Source of the DNA: Bacillota bacterium
GTDB lineage: Bacteria > Bacillota > Sulfobacillia > JACIYH01
DNA length: 33,301 nucleotides
Assembly: GCA_014360055.1 (NCBI GenBank)
Contig: JACIYH010000023.1
Location: 1-33,301, forward strand
Direction: 5' to 3'
Shown here: positions 30,425 through 33,301 of the stretch, piece after piece
How the letters are laid out: every line of letters starts with the position of its first letter
Position numbering within the stretch: the first letter of the stretch is position 1
Program-made: the position numbers and the translations under genes
The notes under the pieces: generated by a model
Told to the model about the DNA's origin: nothing
Seen by the model: the letters and a program-made list of their open reading frames with translations, nothing else
The model's database searches: none

Positions 30425-31405
30425 TCATCCCTTCACCCGGGGATCCAGGCTGCCGTACAGCAGATCCACCATGAGGTTCACCATCACGAAGGTAGCGGCC
30501 ACCACCAGCACCCCTCCCTGTACCACGGGGAAATCGCGGGTGAGGATACCCTTCACCACGTAGGAACCCACCCCGGGTAGGGCAAAAACCGTCTCGGTGA
30601 CGATGGCACCCCCCAGCAGGTAGCCCAGGTCCAGGCCCACCATGGTCACCACCGGGATGAGGGCGTTCTTGAGGGCGTGCCGGTACAGCACCGCCCGCTC
30701 GGAAAGTCCCTTGGAGCGGGCGGTACGGATGTAGTCCTGCCCCAGCACCTCCAGCAGGCTGGAGCGCGTCACGCGAGCGATGTACGCCGCAGAGAGGATG
30801 CCCAGGGTGAAGGCCGGCAGCACCAGATGGTAGGCCCCCTGGTAGCCACTGATGGGGAACCAGCCCAGCACGAAGCCGAACAGCCACATGAGGGCCAGGG
30901 CCAGCCAGAAGGAGGGCAACGACATGCCCAGGACCGCCACCGAGGTGGTGAGGTAGTCGGTGGCCGAACCCCGGCGTACGGCGGCCAGGATGCCCGCGGT
31001 GACGCCGAGGAAGGCCTCGATGAGCAGGGCGTAGATGGCCAGCTGGATGGTGACGCGGTATCTCTGCAGCAACTCCTGTGCCACCGGCACGCCCGTCAGT
31101 AGCGACCGCCCCAGGTCACCCCGGCCCAGGTTGACGAAGAACCGGGCCAGTTGCAGGTGGGCGGGCAGATCCAGGCCCAGTTCACGCCGCAGCGCGGCCA
31201 CCGCCTCGGGCGTGGCCCGCTCCCCCAACATCTGCCGCACCGGGTCGCCCGGCACCATGTGGATCATCAGGAAGACGATTATCGATACCCCGATCAGCAC
31301 CAGCAGGCCCTGAGCCAGCCGGCGGGCTACAAACTGGTAGCGCAGAGGCAGTACCCCCCGCCCTGGGGAAGGGCTCCGGCCGGCGCGACGCCGCCGGGGC
31401 GCCAA
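30425..31405 (-). CDS. dppB: Peptide/nickel-type ABC permease DppB
   Basis: The protein of up to 326 residues is a DppB-type permease with about six membrane helices, the typical N-terminal block FVARRLAQGLLVLIGVSIIVFLMIHMVPGDPVRQMLG, and the EAA loop DYIRTARSKGLSERAVLYRHALKNALIPVV. The frame's first start is at 31405, but the first about 25 residues are Arg/Pro-rich and differ from the family; the conserved part starts at LRYQFVARR, so a start nearer 31340 is likely. It forms the translocation pore with DppC for peptides delivered by the upstream binding protein. Confidence 0.9.
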   Translation of the reverse strand: MAPRRRRAGRSPSPGRGVLPLRYQFVARRLAQGLLVLIGVSIIVFLMIHMVPGDPVRQMLGERATPEAVAALRRELGLDLPAHLQLARFFVNLGRGDLGRSLLTGVPVAQELLQRYRVTIQLAIYALLIEAFLGVTAGILAAVRRGSATDYLTTSVAVLGMSLPSFWLALALMWLFGFVLGWFPISGYQGAYHLVLPAFTLGILSAAYIARVTRSSLLEVLGQDYIRTARSKGLSERAVLYRHALKNALIPVVTMVGLDLGYLLGGAIVTETVFALPGVGSYVVKGILTRDFPVVQGGVLVVAATFVMVNLMVDLLYGSLDPRVKG

Positions 31406-31426
31406 CGCCGGCCGGAGCCACCCTCC

Positions 31427-33007
31427 CTACTTCTCGATTGAGATGTCGTTGTAGAGCACGCCCACGAAGGGATTGTAGCGCAGGTCCTTCACCCAGGTGC
31501 GGGCGGCCACGAAGCCCTTGCGCACCACCAGCGGCACCCAGGGGGCGCCGTCCAGGATGGCCTTCTGCGCCTGCTCGTAGTACTGGGCCCGCTGGGCGGC
31601 ATCCACCGTGGTGCGCCCCTTTACCAGCAGGTCGTCCAGTTCGTCCGTGCCCCAGTGCATGCGCACGCGCCCGCTGTCCTTGTGGAACAAGAAGTACAGG
31701 ATGTCCGGATCGCTCCAGCCGTACATCCACAGGATGGACTGGTGCAGCCCCTTGGGCGTGCCGTCCCGGATGGCAGCATCCTCCATGACCTGGATGTCCA
31801 CCTTCGCCCCCACGGCGGCAACCTGCTTCTGGATGAGCTGGGCTACCCTCTGATCCACGGGGTCGTTGGTGATCCAGAGGGAGAACTCCAGGGCCTTGCC
31901 ATCCTTCTCCACGATGCCGTCGCCGTTGGTGTCCTTCCACCCCGCCTCCGCCAGCACCTGCTTCGCCCGCTCGGGGTTGTAGCCGTACTCCGCCCTGGCC
32001 TGCTCTTCCAGGGCTTTGGAGTGACCGGGCAGGTGGTGGGGCAGGGCGGTGTAGACCGGGGTGGCCAGGCCGTCGTAGCCCACCCGGGCGATCTCGTCCC
32101 GGTCGATGGCCAGGTTCATGGCCTGCCGCACCTTGACATCGTCAAAGGGCCATTTCTGGCAGTTGAAGCCGAAGTAGCGGATACCGTTTTCGGGGAACTC
32201 CACTACCTGGATGTCCTTGTTCTGCTTCAGCTTCGCCACCTGCTGGGGGGGCACCGTGAGGAGCAGGTCGATGTTGCCCTTCTCCAGTTCCAGGATACGG
32301 GTGGCCTCATCCGGGATAATGCGGAAGATGAGCTTGTCCACCAGAGGAGCACCCTGGTTCTTGTAGAAGGGGGGAGCCCACTTGTAATCCGGGTTCCTCG
32401 CGAAGACGATCTCGGACCCGCGGGTGTGGGAGACGAACTTGAACGGGCCCGCCCCCACCGGGGCCTGGCCGTAATCCTCCCCCTTCTTCTTAAGGGCGTC
32501 GGGGGACATGAAGGAGGCGAAGCTCTGGGCGAAGGTGGTCCACAGCGACACGTCCACCTGGGAGCAGGTGATCTGCACGGTGCGTTCGTCCAGCACCTTG
32601 ATGTCGCTGATGGAACTGACCATCTCCCGGTTGAGCCCCTTAGGGTCATCCCGCATGCGCTCGAGACGGAACTTCACCGCTTCGGCGTCCAGCGCCGTGC
32701 CGTCGTGGAACTTCAGGCCGGGCTTGAGCTTGAAGGTGATCACCTTCCCGTCCGGCGACACCTGCCACGACTCCGCCATGTTGGGCACGAACTTGCCGTC
32801 GAAATCGATGGAAACCAGACCGTAGTCGTACAACACGAAGAACGGGTCCTCAATCCAGGTGGTACGGTCGATGTCGAAGGTGGCCGGGTCGTTGACTATG
32901 CCCACCCTGAGCACCTTCTCCTGGGCAGCCGGCTTTCCACCGCACCCCGCCACCACCAGGCTCAGGGCGAGTGCTGCCACCACCGCTACCATGCTCAGTC
33001 TCTTCAC
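31427..33007 (-). CDS. dppA: Peptide/nickel-type extracellular solute-binding lipoprotein (SBP family 5)
   Basis: The 526-residue protein has a lipoprotein signal peptide (basic MKRLS, hydrophobic core, lipobox VAGC with Cys22) and an SBP_bac_5 domain: LRVGIVNDPATFDI, MAESWQVSPDGKVITFKLKPGLKFHDGTALDAEAVKFRLERM, GAGPFKFVSHTRG, and VRQAMNLAIDRDEIARVGYDGLATPVYTALP. It binds peptides or related ligands outside the membrane and starts the transporter operon. GTG 33007 is set by GGAGGGAGGAG about 5 nt upstream. A second in-frame start, ATG 33073 with GGAGG before it, would add 22 residues ahead of the signal peptide and looks less likely. N-acyl-D-amino acids or D-amino-acid peptides are a possible ligand, given the downstream amidohydrolase. 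Confidence 0.92.
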   Translation of the reverse strand: MKRLSMVAVVAALALSLVVAGCGGKPAAQEKVLRVGIVNDPATFDIDRTTWIEDPFFVLYDYGLVSIDFDGKFVPNMAESWQVSPDGKVITFKLKPGLKFHDGTALDAEAVKFRLERMRDDPKGLNREMVSSISDIKVLDERTVQITCSQVDVSLWTTFAQSFASFMSPDALKKKGEDYGQAPVGAGPFKFVSHTRGSEIVFARNPDYKWAPPFYKNQGAPLVDKLIFRIIPDEATRILELEKGNIDLLLTVPPQQVAKLKQNKDIQVVEFPENGIRYFGFNCQKWPFDDVKVRQAMNLAIDRDEIARVGYDGLATPVYTALPHHLPGHSKALEEQARAEYGYNPERAKQVLAEAGWKDTNGDGIVEKDGKALEFSLWITNDPVDQRVAQLIQKQVAAVGAKVDIQVMEDAAIRDGTPKGLHQSILWMYGWSDPDILYFLFHKDSGRVRMHWGTDELDDLLVKGRTTVDAAQRAQYYEQAQKAILDGAPWVPLVVRKGFVAARTWVKDLRYNPFVGVLYNDISIEK

Positions 33008-33133
33008 CGTGTCTCCTCCCTCCAGGCCGCTGTGGAGAACGATCCTGCGACTGACGGTTTCGGCGACCCCCATCCCCACCTCCCGCGATGCTGCATTTTC
33101 GATACAGTGCATAAATGAAGCGGTTGTTTTTAG

Positions 33134-33163
33134 AGTATAAAACTCCCGGTGGACAAATGTCAA
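33134..33163 (-). promoter_or_regulatory. Promoter of the peptide transporter-amidohydrolase operon
   Basis: On the minus strand a perfect TTGACA (33163-33158) and TATACT (33139-33134) are 18 bp apart. The start of transcription should be near 33127, leaving about 120 nt of leader before GTG 33007. No riboswitch class was recognised in that leader. Confidence 0.75.
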
Positions 33164-33226
33164 CCACCGCGCAGCGCCAGGTACCGCCAGGCCGTAGTGC
33201 CCGACCGCCCCCCCGTCCGCAGCGCG

Positions 33227-33301
33227 TCAGCGGCGGGAGAGTATGTCACGGGCCCGCCACAACTCGTCACCCTCGGGCGGCTCTATGGGTACCGTGCCGT
33301 T
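33227..33301 (-). CDS. 3' end of an unidentified gene, cut by the window edge
   Basis: On the minus strand the frame entering from the right edge encodes 24 residues (NGTVPIEPPEGDELWRARDI then LSRR) before TGA at 33229-33227. The composition is protein-like, and the frame ends before the operon promoter at 33163, so it is probably the tail of the upstream neighbour. Too short to identify. Confidence 0.4.
   Translation of the reverse strand, partial: NGTVPIEPPEGDELWRARDILSRR

Overview
The window looks like a high-GC, spore-former-type Gram-positive (Bacillota) chromosome. This rests on strong GGAGG-type ribosome binding sites, frequent GTG starts, TTGACA/TATAAT promoters, a T-box leader, lipoprotein-type substrate-binding proteins and a cysteine-rich protein resembling spore-coat (SPOCS/DUF3794-like) families. 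Genes are tightly packed, often with 4-nt ATGA/GTGA overlaps. No rRNA, tRNA or CRISPR array was seen.

Region 1 (1-5553): two inverted copies of a ~165-bp sequence (1-163 and 3028-3194) bracket a membrane-anchored Clp-fold serine protease homologue, a D-Ala-D-Ala-ligase-like ATP-grasp enzyme and a GNAT acetyltransferase. The second copy is the 3' end of an IS200/IS605-type element carrying a TnpB-related gene (minus strand) whose third RuvC acidic residue appears to be missing. A PaaI-type thioesterase follows. Region 2 (5514-9756): prephenate dehydratase (minus), a PLP-dependent Orn/Lys/Arg-type decarboxylase, and an unusual fusion of an N-acetylmuramoyl-L-alanine amidase with an F420-0:gamma-glutamyl-ligase-like domain.

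Region 3 (10180-22373): a surface-glycan locus. It holds a methyltransferase, a 13-cysteine spore-coat-like protein, mannose-1-phosphate guanylyltransferase, GDP-mannose 4,6-dehydratase, a carbohydrate-binding-module protein, and eight glycosyltransferase domains in seven genes (two tandem GT2 paralogues, a double GT4 fusion, two more GT4 and two more GT2). An HExxH metalloprotease-like gene closes it. The likely job is to make GDP-mannose and a GDP-6-deoxyhexose precursor and build a glycan, perhaps on the spore surface.

Region 4 (22412-33301, all minus strand): two nutrient-uptake units. The upstream unit is a peptide ABC transporter (binding protein and two permeases, no ATPase) followed by a D-aminoacylase-type amidohydrolase. 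The downstream unit is a branched-chain-amino-acid (Liv)-type transporter: LivK, LivH and a single 859-residue polypeptide fusing LivM, LivG and LivF. It has its own promoter and a ~390-nt T-box leader. The probable specifier codon (UGG) and the T-box bulge (UGGC, fitting a G73 tRNA) both point to tRNA-Trp, so this Liv-type system may take up tryptophan or a precursor.
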